From the NCBI GenBank assembly GCA_964036315.1, contig OZ038510.1, forward strand, positions 82,758,616-82,822,615: DNA of 64,000 nt, given 5' to 3'. The notes beneath the pieces are model-generated. The model did no database searches and was not told where the DNA came from. It saw only the letters and a program-made list of their open reading frames with translations. A program made the translations under genes and the position numbers. This DNA comes from Acanthosepion esculentum (lineage: Eukaryota > Mollusca > Cephalopoda > Sepiida > Sepiidae). Positions 1-10,586 of the stretch are shown here, one piece after another (within the stretch, counting starts at the first letter, position 1; every line of letters begins with the position of its first letter).

Positions 1-310
1 ACACGTCTTTTAGATTTATTTACACTCTTCCATATAAATGCATGGAAACTACCGTGGCCACAAAGTGAGGGATCAGTTTATATATTGATTGTAATATAGA
101 ATTGACCCCCCACTTTATATACACATATTTCTTGTTTGTTGATAAGCCGTAGAAAACGAATCAATTAATCTATGAAATACTGATTAACTACACAGGCATG
201 TCATTTAGATTTATTTATATTCTCTGTAATATAAATGCACAGAAAACATCGTGACCACAAAATGAGGGATTATTTTATATATTGATTGTAATATAGAATC
301 GATCCACCAC
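1..310. repeat. 195-bp tandem duplication
   Basis: Two diverged copies of an AT-rich segment lie head to tail with a period of about 195 bp. Both carry AGATTTATTTA, a CCACAAA.TGAGGGAT block and TATATATTGATTGTAATATAGAAT. No coding signal seen. Confidence 0.7.
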
Positions 311-329
311 TACTAAGCCAATTATCAAT

Positions 330-720
330 TTTTTTTTACAGTGAGGTTTACCCTGTAGAATGTCCGGGAGCAATTCCAGGTAGAGTTAGGACAAGAAGCA
401 CAGTTTGTGCGGATAGGAGGGTGAAGGTAACGGTTAATTCTAGACAGGAACAGGTTAAGCTTGTAGTGATCGGGGAAGCATACTCTTGGGAGCCTGTTGC
501 AGAGAGCCAGCGGTTCGCGTGAAGAAGCTGTTCGAGTGGAACTTAATTATCACCGATGGAATACGAAGGGGTTGTGGGTGGTTTACTACAATGTAAGTGG
601 CGTGGCGGGTCCTGGTCGTGAAGGTTAGAATTGGCGTTACCAAGTAATGTGGTCCGTTCGAGCACTTTCAATGGAAAGTAGCGATAGAGCAGTGAGGGGC
701 TTGCCACACACCGTCTGTGA
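330..720 (-). pseudogene. LINE C-terminal relic
   Basis: The reverse strand encodes a worn tail of a non-LTR retrotransposon polyprotein. Visible blocks are TRTRHATYIVVNHPQP and then KFHSNSFFTRTAGSL. They match the frames at 47785-48027 (RRRHATHILATHPHS, KFHSSSFFTRT) and at 59350. The block follows the reverse-transcriptase domain in this kind of LINE. It contains stops and lacks all catalytic motifs, so it is a dead 3' fragment. Family recognition rests on the repeated motif and general knowledge of LINE tails; the clade is not assigned. Confidence 0.6.
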
Positions 721-789
721 GAGAGGGTTTACAGGGCAGAAAATAATTTGTCACGCACACGGAACGAGACGCTTTTGGACTCTATCGTG

Positions 790-1620
790 ACTGGAAAGTG
801 AGGACTAGGCATCTCCTGTCTAAAAATGATAGCAGCAACCTATTTTATGTCGGGTCTGGAGTTCTTCTTTTAAATGATAATTGTTATATCAACAGTTTTC
901 TTCTAAGTATAGTTTTGGCATTCATTGACAGAGCACCCAGTGTTCTTACAGTTACTTTTTTTCTTTCTTCCCAGGCGGTTCACCTTGGGATCAAAGTGAA
1001 GTATTTGGTTTCTTCGTCTCTAATCGTACTGGTAATATTTTCCGTCTCCCTATAAAGAAATATTCCGAATTAATTGACCGAACAACCAGTGTTATTTTAG
1101 GTTGAAATTTATAAAATATTTCTGTTAAAATATTTTTGGGGGAATATATATTTCTCACGTCGAGTAGCTGTTAAAACTCTTTTCAATACTAACGGGGAGT
1201 TTCTTCCGAACATTTCATTTGAAAGAGTGTGGAGCTGTATTCATCTCATGTCTTCGTAAATACCTATGAAGAATTTGGCATTGTCAAGACAGTAGTACTG
1301 ACACTCGGTGCAATGGTGATGGTAATGAAATTATTATCCGTTTCCTTATAAGGAACTATACGGCATTTATTAACCAAGCAGTCACTGTTACTTCAGATAA
1401 GATTTTCTTCACTCAATAGCAATCTGGATAGGATCTTGTATCTGTTCTCCTAATCTCTAAGAGTAATGGAAATATTTCCGTTTTTTTTTTTATAAAGAAA
1501 TTGTCGACATTTATTGACCAAACAGTCAGGGGTACTCTCGGTTGAAATTTATAAAATCCTTCTCTTAAAACATTTTTTTCAGGAAAATACGTTTCTCAAG
1601 ATTTTGTAACCTAGAGAAGA
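790..1620. repeat. degenerate tandem segments
   Basis: A poorly conserved block recurs at about 905-985, 1055-1170, 1345-1410 and 1490-1600. Each carries a variant of CATTTATTGACCAA(A/G)CAGTC, and two continue into GGTTGAAATTTATAAAAT. The ends are not sharp and no coding function is visible. Confidence 0.45.
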
Positions 1621-1624
1621 TTAT

Positions 1625-1830
1625 TGAATGAGGAATAACCAAAACGGAGGTTGGAAATGAAATGGTAATCTTTATAACCTCAACAAAATACAATACTCGC
1701 CAGCGGCGTCAAGTAGGTAAACCACTGCTTAGACGTCATATTACCTTCCACTTACAAGAGTGTCCAACATATTAGGATTGGGACATACCCATTAGGGTTC
1801 GTAGGTACGGTATATAACACAAGTCCAATA
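1625..1830 (-). repeat. dispersed repeat copy, reverse orientation
   Basis: This stretch is the reverse complement of two tandem segments at 46080-46640. Shared blocks include GAGGTTGGAAATGAAATGG and TAGGTAAACCACTGC. It is noncoding and about 200 bp long. Confidence 0.6.
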
Positions 1831-1933
1831 AGTTTTATCGCACTTTCTAGTATTGATGGGGGTTTCCTTCCTAACATTTTGGCTGAAGTCTTGTGGAATA
1901 ACTACGTCTTGATTATATCATTATATTCTCCTC

Positions 1934-2999
1934 GATTTGAATGTGATATCCATTTTATAAATTTGAATGTGATATCCATTTTATAAATTTGAATGTGATA
2001 TCCATTTTATAGATTTGAATGTAATATCCATTTTATCGATTTGCATGTGATATCCATTTTACAGATTTGATTGTGATATCCATTTTATAGATTTGAATGT
2101 AATATCCATTTTATAGATTTGAATGTGATATTCATTTTATCGATTTGCATGTGATATCCATTTTATAGATTTGAATGTGATATCCATTTTATAGATTTGA
2201 ATGTGATATCCATGTTATAGATTTGCATGTGATATCCATTTTATAGATTTGAATGTGATATCCATTTTATAAATTTGAATGTGATATCCATTTTATAGAT
2301 TTGAATGTGATATCCATTTTTTAGATTTGAATGTGATATCCATGTTATAGATTTGCATGTGATATCCATTTTACAGATTTGAATGTGATATCCATTTTAT
2401 GAATTTGAATGTGATATCCATTTTATAGATTTGAATGTAATATCCATTTTATAGATTTGCATGTGATATCCATTTTATAGATTTGAATGTAATATCCATT
2501 TTATCGATTTGCATGTGATATCCATTTTACAGATTTGAATGTGATATCCATTTTATAGATTTGAATGTGATATACATGTTATAGATTTGCATGTGATATC
2601 CATTTTACAGATTTGAATGTGATATACATTTCATAGATTTGAATGTGATATCCATTTTATAGATTTGCATGTGATATCCATTTTATAGATTTGAATGTGA
2701 TATCCATTTTATAGATTTTAATGTAATATCCATTTTATCGATTTGCATGGAATATCCATTTTACAGATTTGAATGTGATATCCATTTTATAGATTTGAAT
2801 GTGATATCCATTTTATAGATTTGAATGCTATATTCATTTTATAGATTTGCATGTGATATCCATTTTACAGATTTGAATGTGATATCCATTTTATAGATTT
2901 GAATGTGATATCCATTTTATAGATTTGAATGAGTTATCCATGTTATAGATTTGCATGTGATATCCATTTTATAGATTTGAATGTGATATCCGTTTTAGT
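1934..2999. repeat. 26-bp minisatellite, 41 units
   Basis: Forty-one head-to-tail units of 26 bp were counted by eye, with consensus GATTTGAATGTGATATCC followed by ATTTTATA. Most units contain the palindrome GATATC. Eleven units carry GCATG in place of GAATG, at units 5, 9, 12, 17, 21, 23, 26, 29, 32, 36 and 40. The unit just before each is often a variant ending in TTATC or CATGTTATA. This suggests a higher-order period of three to five units. The period is not a multiple of three, so a coding role is unlikely. Confidence 0.95.
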
Positions 3000-3447
3000 T
3001 GTTGCAGATGTGATGGGATTTATTTTATTTTGTAGAGTTCTTTGTTTGGGATTATGTAGCGCCAGTCCACCATTTTCGAAGACCTGCTCCCTTCATTTAC
3101 TGGACGCCACGTTTTTAATAATTTTTTTTTTTTGAGAATGCGATTTTGTATACAGGAATTAGGGGTTACGAATGGGCGCAAATGATTACAAAGGAGTGGA
3201 GTGTAGCGGTCAACGAGTAAGGTCCGAAGCCTATATCACGTGCCACAATACACGTTATTGAAACCTCACCCACCAGTCTTTCTGACGCTCTCATAACAAA
3301 AGACCTTACTCTCCAACTTTCTACTTTTACAAGAGTCGGATCAGACCAAAAATGGAGTTGGAACTGCTCAATCCTCATTTTCCAGCGCCCTGGGAGTGAT
3401 GAATTATTTTTCAATCCTAAAACCCCATTGCCTACAGACGCACCATC

Positions 3448-3720
3448 GTAAGCCAATCATTACTCTATCGTTATTTCCATGGCAAATGTTCGGACGAGCT
3501 ACACTATATAATTGCACCAGTTCATGTATTTACAGCTAAGATCCGCCATTCCACTAACGCAGGCTAGGCGCATCTTCATTCTCTTCGTATTTCTTGAGGG
3601 GAAAAAGGAAGTTCCATTTGGTCTGTTCCTTCCCAGTAGACATTTCTTTCCGGAACTGACCCCCGAAAGATGTTTACTCAAACACTGCATTCTTAAAGAC
3701 TTCAGATCTCTGGTCACGCT
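3448..3720 (+). pseudogene. LINE C-terminal relic
   Basis: Read from 3448 the frame gives SLLYRYFHGKCSDEL soon after its start, a recognisable motif after the reverse-transcriptase domain of many invertebrate LINEs. It then runs about 47 codons to a first stop, with more stops after it. Related blocks are SLLYSYFYEKC on the reverse strand near 47950 and SHEKCSDELHS near 59255. It is a short, stop-ridden 3' fragment. No endonuclease or catalytic reverse-transcriptase motif is present here. Confidence 0.6.
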
Positions 3721-3793
3721 TACTTTTTGTGCGTAACTTCATAAGATGCACTCCATTTATCTATCTCTGTTCATATCCATCATTCCTTCTTTA

Positions 3794-3850
<57 letters not shown>
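3794..3850. repeat. (CT)n(TA)n microsatellite
   Basis: A short CT run passes directly into about 20 TA dinucleotides. Confidence 0.95.
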
Positions 3851-3853
<3 letters not shown>

Positions 3854-4179
3854 AGAGAGACAGTGAAGGTAATACATCTATTGGTATATAATCCAAGTGG
3901 ATGCTAGAAATATAAAAGATTAAAACTGTTCCACAAAAAGGACTCAAGATATTTATTATTACAAAGCGAAACCTCCCCCCTTTCAGACTAATACATTCCA
4001 CCCTCCCCTGACCACTGTCTCGTGCCTTTCGTCTGACTGAAACATTGAAATGTATAAATTATGTATTAGTTTTTCGACTTTTTTTTTTTAGCTGTCACAG
4101 TTAAATTTCTAATTCCGCCGCGAACTCTGTATATAACGGGGTTGAATAAGACTGACAAATTTGTTCGTCAGTTGAAATG

Positions 4180-4224
4180 AACCTATTCTTCTTTTGAAGT
4201 AATTTTGCATTTTATTGTGTACCA

Positions 4225-4291
<67 letters not shown>

Positions 4292-4325
4292 CACTCTCTC
4301 TCTCTCTCTATATATATATACATAT

Positions 4326-4413
<88 letters not shown>

Positions 4414-4588
4414 GTGTGTGTGTGTGTGTGTGTGTATAAAGAAGAGAGAAGGCCGCAAACGTTTTTGGTTGTGATGTGGATTTTTAAAAAAAAAAATACA
4501 TGATGCTTTATGGAAAAATAAAGTAATTTTGCATTTTATTGTGCATTTTGACTTTTGAAGTAATTTTGCATTTTATTGTGTAGCAATG

Positions 4589-4664
<76 letters not shown>

Positions 4665-4740
4665 TGGTTGTAATGTGGATTTAAAATATATATATGATGC
4701 TTTATGGAAAAATAAAGCATGATATATTTTTAAAAAAATC
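4180..4740. repeat. duplicated segment holding compound microsatellites
   Basis: Flanks AAGTAATTTTGCATTTTATT and ATGATGCTTTATGGAAAAAT each occur at least twice around two microsatellites, so the flank and microsatellite were duplicated together. The first microsatellite (4228-4436) runs TATC, CT, TA, CA, TA, TG. The second (4592-4661) is pure TA. Confidence 0.8.
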
Positions 4741-4953
4741 CGTATTACGGTTTCACTCTTTTTTTAATATATACACCTTTCCCTCGTTGGAAATATATAT
4801 ATATATATATTTATATTATAAAATAACTGATTTAAAATATGATATAATCAGTTAATTTATAATATTAATGCTCTGTAAATTTACATTGAGCACTATTGTG
4901 TAAATATAAAAAAATCTATAAGAACACCGGATTTTATAGCTTACTGTTCTTTC

Positions 4954-4958
<5 letters not shown>

Positions 4959-5036
<78 letters not shown>
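4959..5036. repeat. (TA)n microsatellite
   Basis: About 39 TA dinucleotides, followed directly by the dispersed repeat at 5040. Confidence 0.95.
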
Positions 5037-5037
<1 letters not shown>

Positions 5038-5039
5038 TT

Positions 5040-5205
5040 TTAAACATTAAACATTAAGTCTGATGAATTGGATCGTGATTACGATTCCAATGTAATAAAT
5101 TATAACCATGGAATATTAGTGTTTGAGCCTTTTATATTATATTCTTACTCTGTCCTGGACATTGAGTTCTACCTGGATTCTATCCTCTTAGGAAGTTATG
5201 TATTT
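5040..5205 (+). repeat. dispersed repeat B next to (TA)n
   Basis: Carries TCTGATGAATTGGAT, CCATGGAATATTAGTGTTTG and GAGTTCTACCTGGATTCTAT. Related copies lie at 6375-6440, 25257-25446 and 38766-38920, each next to a long (TA)n tract. The family is noncoding and unidentified. Confidence 0.7.
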
Positions 5206-5223
5206 ATATGTATATATATATAT

Positions 5224-5358
5224 TGACCACTCCGGTGCGCCGACGGCTTAGTGTGAGAAGTTCCGACTGGCGCAAATTCAGTCGGGTTTCGATCCTAGCT
5301 AGAGGCAACCGGACATCTAGCCACACTGATGAGCTGCGAAACAGTCTGTCTGTGGATG

Positions 5359-5361
<3 letters not shown>
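5224..5361 (+). repeat. tRNA-derived SINE-like copy (family C) ending in (TA)n
   Basis: Contains GGGTTTCGATCCTAGCTAGA, which resembles a B-box, then a tail reading ACATCTAGCCACACTGATGA and CAGTCTGTCTGTGGATGAC. The tail runs straight into (TA)n. The same ordered blocks occur at 26310-26500, 38226-38690 and 39064-39290 on the forward strand, and at 6045-6125 on the reverse strand. A polymerase III-type origin is inferred from the B-box-like motif. Confidence 0.6.
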
Positions 5362-5426
<65 letters not shown>

Positions 5427-5445
5427 GGTAGTGGTAGGGGAGCAT

Positions 5446-5516
<71 letters not shown>
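5362..5516. repeat. (TA)n(GA)n(TA)n compound microsatellite
   Basis: Three runs lie in sequence, with the second TA block separated by a short GGTAGTGGTAGGGGAGC spacer. Confidence 0.95.
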
Positions 5517-5525
<9 letters not shown>

Positions 5526-5740
5526 ATCATTATTAAGATACGTATTACTAAATATAGCAGACAACGAATGTATATTATGTTTTATCAGGAGCCCTCCCAG
5601 GCTTCGTATGTTGTCTTTCATTTCCGGAGAAAATAAAGACAAAATCTGTCTAACGTTTGGATATTTCGTTATTGTGTTGTTCATAGATGCAAGATCTCGG
5701 CTCAGGTGAGCAATCATCATCAACATTCAAAGAAACAAAC
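5517..5740 (-). pseudogene. Penelope-like N-terminal relic stopped by (TA)n
   Basis: The reverse-strand frame includes FSPEMKDNIRSLGGLL and SLSAIFSNTYLNNDLLP, then turns into a Tyr-Ile run where (TA)n begins. The closing block aligns by eye with TLSVVFNEMCMKEGLLPKY at 13225-13311 and NLSILFNETCINEKLLPKY at 21314-21420. In Penelope-like elements such a block is followed by an N/I-K/R-L-H-D motif; the copy at 53165-53420 keeps it. Assignment to Penelope-like elements is inference. Confidence 0.45.
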
Positions 5741-5980
5741 CCACATTCAACAAAATAACATTTCAAACCAGTCATAACATTTTACAAAGCATTTAAACAC
5801 ATGGTTTTTTGGTAAAATTTCTTTCTCTCACGTGGTCATCTAAGACGCCATAGATCCACATTATGAATTTACGACCTATGTCTGCTATGCGGTTATCGTC
5901 TCATGACGAACAAAACACGATATCATCTTTGACGGTGACCATCTCTGTTGTGCAGTCCAAATAACTACTCTGATGACTGA

Positions 5981-5988
<8 letters not shown>

Positions 5989-6044
<56 letters not shown>
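5989..6044. repeat. (TA)n microsatellite
   Basis: About 28 TA dinucleotides between unrelated sequence and a reverse-strand SINE-like copy. Confidence 0.95.
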
Positions 6045-6047
<3 letters not shown>

Positions 6048-6125
6048 CATTCATAGATAGACTGTTTCGCTGTATCACAGTTCATCAGTGTGATTAGACA
6101 TCCTATTGCTTCAAACCGGGATCGA
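6045..6125 (-). repeat. SINE-like family C fragment, reverse strand
   Basis: The reverse complement reads CACACTGATGAACTGTGATA and GACTGTTTCGCTG-type blocks, matching the tail of the copy at 5224-5361. The (TA)n tract lies at its 3' end, as in the other copies. Confidence 0.6.
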
Positions 6126-6374
6126 AAGCCAACTGATATAATAATATAATTTTTAAAAATCCGAGCTAAATAATTACCTAACGCTTAAAAGTGTTACTAA
6201 ATTATTTAACGCTCATCGCCTAAAGATATCGAAATGTGGAACCCAAGGTAGCGTAACCGGCTGATTTCCAAATTTGTTTAAATTCAAAATCTCTGCATAC
6301 TAATTTCTTTTTCTTTTCTATGGACGTGTACTGAGTACATTTTAATATTTCTGTTTCCTGGTCTAATTTTTTTG

Positions 6375-6436
6375 TATCGTAATTACGATTCCAATGTAAT
6401 AAATTATAACCATGGAATATTAATGTTTGAGGCTTT

Positions 6437-6475
<39 letters not shown>
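6375..6475 (+). repeat. dispersed repeat B fragment plus (TA)n
   Basis: ATAACCATGGAATATTAATG matches the repeat at 5040-5205. It runs into a (TA)n tract at 6441-6475. Confidence 0.7.
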
Positions 6476-6476
<1 letters not shown>

Positions 6477-7081
6477 TCTTAAGGTGTGCTATATTGATGG
6501 AATAAAGTGCTCAATATCAGAGATAGAGCGTGTGTAAATATAAAAGTGAACATAGAAGTCAACACTTAGAGGCGACAGTCTGTTTCATGCTAGATATAAT
6601 CGTCAGGCCACGTGCTGTTATTTTTCTCGGCTATTTATATATACGAGTCAGTGTGTAGTCTATTTTGGCGTTTATTTCACCGGAAGTTATTTATTTATTT
6701 GGGTTAAATTATTTTGCTTGTTTTTATTTATTTTATTTTATTCTTATTTTTATTTCTTATCTTATTTATTTATTTATTTTTTAATCGGTGTTTTTATTAA
6801 CATAGTACAAATTTGTTTATATCGCTTATTTAATAGTTTTGGGATTGTTTGGGAAGATAATTAAAGCTGTTTATTCAATTTTGGGGTAGATTGTTGTAGT
6901 TTATTCTTACTATTATTTTGGCAGGAACAGTTTTTAATTTGTTTATTACTTCATGTATTTATTTGGATTGATTATCTTTGTTTTTTCTAACGGTTAATTT
7001 ATCCGGATCGGTTTGTTAGTTTATTTATTTATTTGGATGAATTTAGATCAATTTATTTTACTTGTTATTATTTATTTGTTA

Positions 7082-7083
<2 letters not shown>
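6476..7083 (+). repeat. long dispersed repeat D, copy 1
   Basis: The first 150 bp match 30775-30960 and 39354-39510 (GATAGAGCGTGTGTAAATAT, GTCAACACTTAGAGGCGAC). The remainder matches 53680-54360 over several hundred bases, including TTTCACCGGAAGT and GGATTGATTAT. The AT-rich body is built of TTTATTTATTT-type sequence. No conserved reading frame is visible. Confidence 0.7.

Positions 7084-7148
<65 letters not shown>
7084..7148. repeat. (TA)n microsatellite
   Basis: About 32 TA dinucleotides at the 3' edge of repeat D. Confidence 0.95.
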
Positions 7149-7150
<2 letters not shown>

Positions 7151-7791
7151 GTGTGCGGTGTAGATGTTTTTTTTTTTATCAAGGGTCGTGTCTCGTCACC
7201 GTATTTTATGTGTGTGTATATATCTAAATACGTCTGAGCGCTTATGCATTATAGCCTGCGTATGTTCGAATGATTTCGCGTGAGAAGCGACTAACATGTT
7301 GAAATGAAACTAAAAATGTATACATTTTTGTCTGGGGCTCTGAAAATCCTTCTTAACATAATTTCAATGAAAATACAAATTAAATAGCATATATATCTTT
7401 TATTTTTATTTCTATATTTTTATATTTTTTCTCCTCGGTAATTCTACAATTTAAAACTTAATAGAGATTTGATTTAGATTTCTAAATAGGTAATTTTTAA
7501 TTTTTTACTTTTAATTTTAATTTCAAATTTTATAAATCTTTTAATATCTATGATAACCTTGCTTAGTTGTCAAATTTTTCGAATTACCCTATACTTGTAT
7601 TTTGATTGGTCATTCTAGCTTATGTAACAGCGTTTACTCCTAGCTAAGGATCGTTAATTAATTTGAAATTTTAAAACCATTTATTCTATATTCTACATCA
7701 TCACTTGATAAGACACCAGAAGTGTTGAAACAAAATGGCTATTTTTGTAGTGATTTTATAACATATTTATGTTGTAATATTCAAATAAATG

Positions 7792-7792
<1 letters not shown>
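7149..7792. other. AT-rich interval without recognisable features
   Basis: No gene, clear repeat family or RNA was recognised. The composition is strongly AT-rich. Confidence 0.5.
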
Positions 7793-7825
<33 letters not shown>

Positions 7826-7846
7826 TAGATAGATAGATAGATAGAT
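7793..7846. repeat. (TA)n(TAGA)n microsatellite
   Basis: A TA run passes into six TAGA units. Confidence 0.95.
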
Positions 7847-7849
7847 ATC

Positions 7850-8719
7850 AGCCTGTTTAAACCTATCTCCGTCTATGTTTTTCAGTTTTCTTGCTAACAT
7901 CATGTATGTCAGACTACACATATCAAGTGAGTCAAAGAATATTCGAAGACTTAATGAATTTTAATGTAACATCTCATGTGTTCACTTTCATATAAAAATG
8001 GAAAAAAAAAATGGAAAAAAAAAATGTAATAATACTTTTTTTCTATAATTGGTGATAAGATTATTATTATTATTATTTTTTTTGCTTTTGCAAATTTAGT
8101 TTTTTTTTTTTTTTTAAATAGAACCAAACACCTGCTCTCACACGGACATATCAGATGAGTGAGGGAGCCAGGGAACATGACGTTGATATTAATAAGATTG
8201 ATTAGGTATATATGAAGCAGGTCAGAGAGTGAAAGAGAGAGAGAGATATAGGGGAGGTAAAGACACAGAGAGAGACAGTGGAAGAAAAGAAAAAGGGAGA
8301 TAAGGCAAGTTCAGTTTGGTATATCCTGTGCGTAGACGAAACTGATATCAAAGTCATTCGGGGTGAATATGACATTTCGTCTTGATCCGAGATCAAATCA
8401 AACCTAAACGTCACACTTGAATAACTCAGATGAGTGAAAGTCACTCCCGTTTACCTACGATATCAAGTCTATTTTACTCATTTTCCATTCAATTTTTTTT
8501 TCTATTTACTTACTTATTTTATTTATTTATCTATTTTAACGTTACAAATATTTATGTCTCATTATTTTCCCGCCCGCCCCTGTCTGTCATGAATGATTTT
8601 CCTGCACTCTTTGGCAACGTGACTAAATTACCCTTCCATTTTTAGACAAAAACACAGACAAACAACTGAACTAAGATCTTATCAGTCTGTTTCTTCGTCT
8701 ATGTGACGTGTCCCTTCAA
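7850..8719. other. interval without recognisable genes
   Basis: Contains short homopolymers and a small TTA run near 8060. The open frames are short and low complexity. Nothing supports a gene. Confidence 0.5.
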
Positions 8720-8839
8720 GCCGTAGCCCTCAGCAGCGTGCAAAACATTATTCCTCGTAGGATCACCGGAGTTAAGCAACGTCGAGACTAGTCAGTATCT
8801 TGAGGGGTGATCACTTGGGGATACCTGGTGCAGTGAGCT
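8720..8839 (+). pseudogene. 5S rRNA-like sequence
   Basis: The 120-nt stretch aligns over the full length of eukaryotic 5S rRNA. It has GGATCACCGGAGTTAAGC (the box A region), GAGACTAGTCAGTATCTTGA at the intermediate element and GGGGATACCTGGTGC at the 3' part. Box C is altered (GAGGGGTGATCACTTGG), and the 5' end keeps only GCCGTAG plus scattered matches. Both the divergence and the absence of a downstream T-run argue against an active gene. It runs into sequence at 8850-8920 with a SINE-like AATCGGAGAGACGAGTT block, so it may be the head of a 5S-derived SINE or a lone pseudogene. Confidence 0.75.
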
Positions 8840-9000
8840 CGGGTGTGCGGGTGGTGCAATGTATAACGACTCAGAATTGGAAATCGGAGAGACGAGTTAC
8901 ATTTCGAGTCGGTTTTGATATATTCGCATACTGGCAAATATACTAAGCAAAGCTATGAATATACCAATTATCTCCTCCACAACTAGGAGGTTGAATTAGT

Positions 9001-9746
9001 AACACATTATTATCTCTCTGAAATCAGTAATTTCACTAAATATTTCGAAAAATCCTTGCAATTTAATTTAAATTTTAATTTCTGTCTTTAAAATAATCAG
9101 CCAAAAATAAGATGTCAGTTCATCATTTTAGCAATGTGCGGTACTTTGCCATCTCTTACACAGACCGTTCCGCTACCCATTGGCACACGCTCGTCAGATA
9201 AATGGTCCGCTGCCTTCTGCTTTTCCCTTGGATTTCAATGTGCCTTGTGAGTGTCACATTATCATCTTCCTTAATCTGTGTCCTAGAAATGTCATTGTCT
9301 CTTTCTGGTTCTGAATATCTTGTTGATTTCCATTTTTGTTAAGACTTTTGTATATACGCTCTCTCTATCGCATTCTCATCATCCTTCTGTAGAGACACGT
9401 TTCAGTTGTCTCTAGTTTTCTCTCCCTATTCTTTTGCATATATTCTTTTTTCAATTAAAGGGACACAACTCTCTAACTTTCAATAGCTCATGTTACAGAA
9501 ATTTTGGATCCGAATTATTATTACTGTGATTGTATTCGGCGATTTTTTTATGTGATTTTTAGCAATGAAGTTTTTTGTACGATAACAATTTTTATTACTT
9601 GGAAATAAATTTTGGAATAATCGAAATGAATTGCGAAATCCAGGGAAAGTCTCCCATGAAATGAAAATAATTGTTTGAACGGAAAATAAAGAACTACGTA
9701 CATCAAATTTTCTTTAAATTAATTGGCTGCAGAAGAATTACCGTTG

Positions 9747-9750
<4 letters not shown>
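9001..9750. other. interval without recognisable features
   Basis: AT-rich sequence. No coding similarity, RNA or tandem repeat was recognised. Confidence 0.5.

Positions 9751-9806
<56 letters not shown>
9751..9806. repeat. (TA)n microsatellite
   Basis: About 28 TA dinucleotides. Confidence 0.95.
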
Positions 9807-9810
<4 letters not shown>

Positions 9811-10024
9811 ATTAAAAATATACTCTTCTATATTATAGATGTCTATTATATATACATTTCTATATAATAAATGCGAATGTCAGTGTGTCACTGTGTCACA
9901 CTTTCTTAACTTTACTCTTGAGGCCATAGCCCAACATACACCATTTGATACCAATCAGGCCAATTACCCGAGCAAATTAAAAAAAAATCCTGGGCAGATC
10001 TAGACACGCAATCCTAAAAAAAGG

Positions 10025-10586
10025 CCAACAAGAAAAGAAAGGTCGTATGGTTCAACCCACCGTACAACAAAAACGTAAAAACAAATGTAGGAAAAATATT
10101 CTTCAAACTTTTACACAAACACTTCCCGGAATCAAGTACACTACACAAAATATTCAACAAAATACAGTAAAAATCAGCTACAGTTGCACCGAGAACATGG
10201 CACAAATAATGAAAAAGCACAACAGGAAAATTAACAAACCACACGAACAAATTAAACCCACGTGCAACTACAGAATAAAAAACGAATGTCCCTTAAACGG
10301 TAATTGTTTACAAAACAACGTAATCTACCAAGCCACAATAAAATAACCAGATGATGAAGAAAAAGTATACATAGGAGTAACTGAAGGGCCCTGGAAACAA
10401 AGAAATTATGTACACAAAACATCTTTCACAAATAGTAAATATGCGAACAGCACAATGCTTTCTAAGTATATCTGGGAAATAAAAAACAAAACGCACACCA
10501 CAGCAAAAATATCTTGGAAAATAAGGAAAAAATCATCAGCCTACAACAACCTATCAAACTTGCAAACGGAGACGTTGGAAGTATAG
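10025..10586 (+). pseudogene. retroelement C-terminal GIY-YIG region relic
   Basis: The frame from 10047 runs 99 codons to a TAA at 10344 and stays open to a TAG at 10584, so one in-frame stop breaks a 179-codon frame. Blocks seen are KISYSCTENMAQIMKKHNRK, KPTCNYRIKNECPLNGNC and, after the stop, VYIGVTEGPWKQR. The last matches the second half of a GIY-YIG endonuclease, and the Cys-rich block precedes it in such retroelement tails. Upstream, another frame reads VVWFNPPYNKNVKTNVGK up to about 10160, where a missing base in an A-run shifts the frame. Likely an endonuclease end of a Penelope-like or similar retroelement. Two lesions make it nonfunctional. Confidence 0.75.

Noticed and set aside
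1934..2999. CRISPR-like array
   Set aside because: Units are contiguous 26-bp repeats with no spacers, in a eukaryotic setting.
4205..4474. Tyr/Ile/Ser/Leu frames at all (TA)n, (TATC)n and (TG)n tracts
   Set aside because: Microsatellite translations.
10014..10250. Reverse-strand frame opposite the GIY-YIG relic
   Set aside because: The forward strand has the recognisable retroelement motifs; the reverse frame is a shadow.
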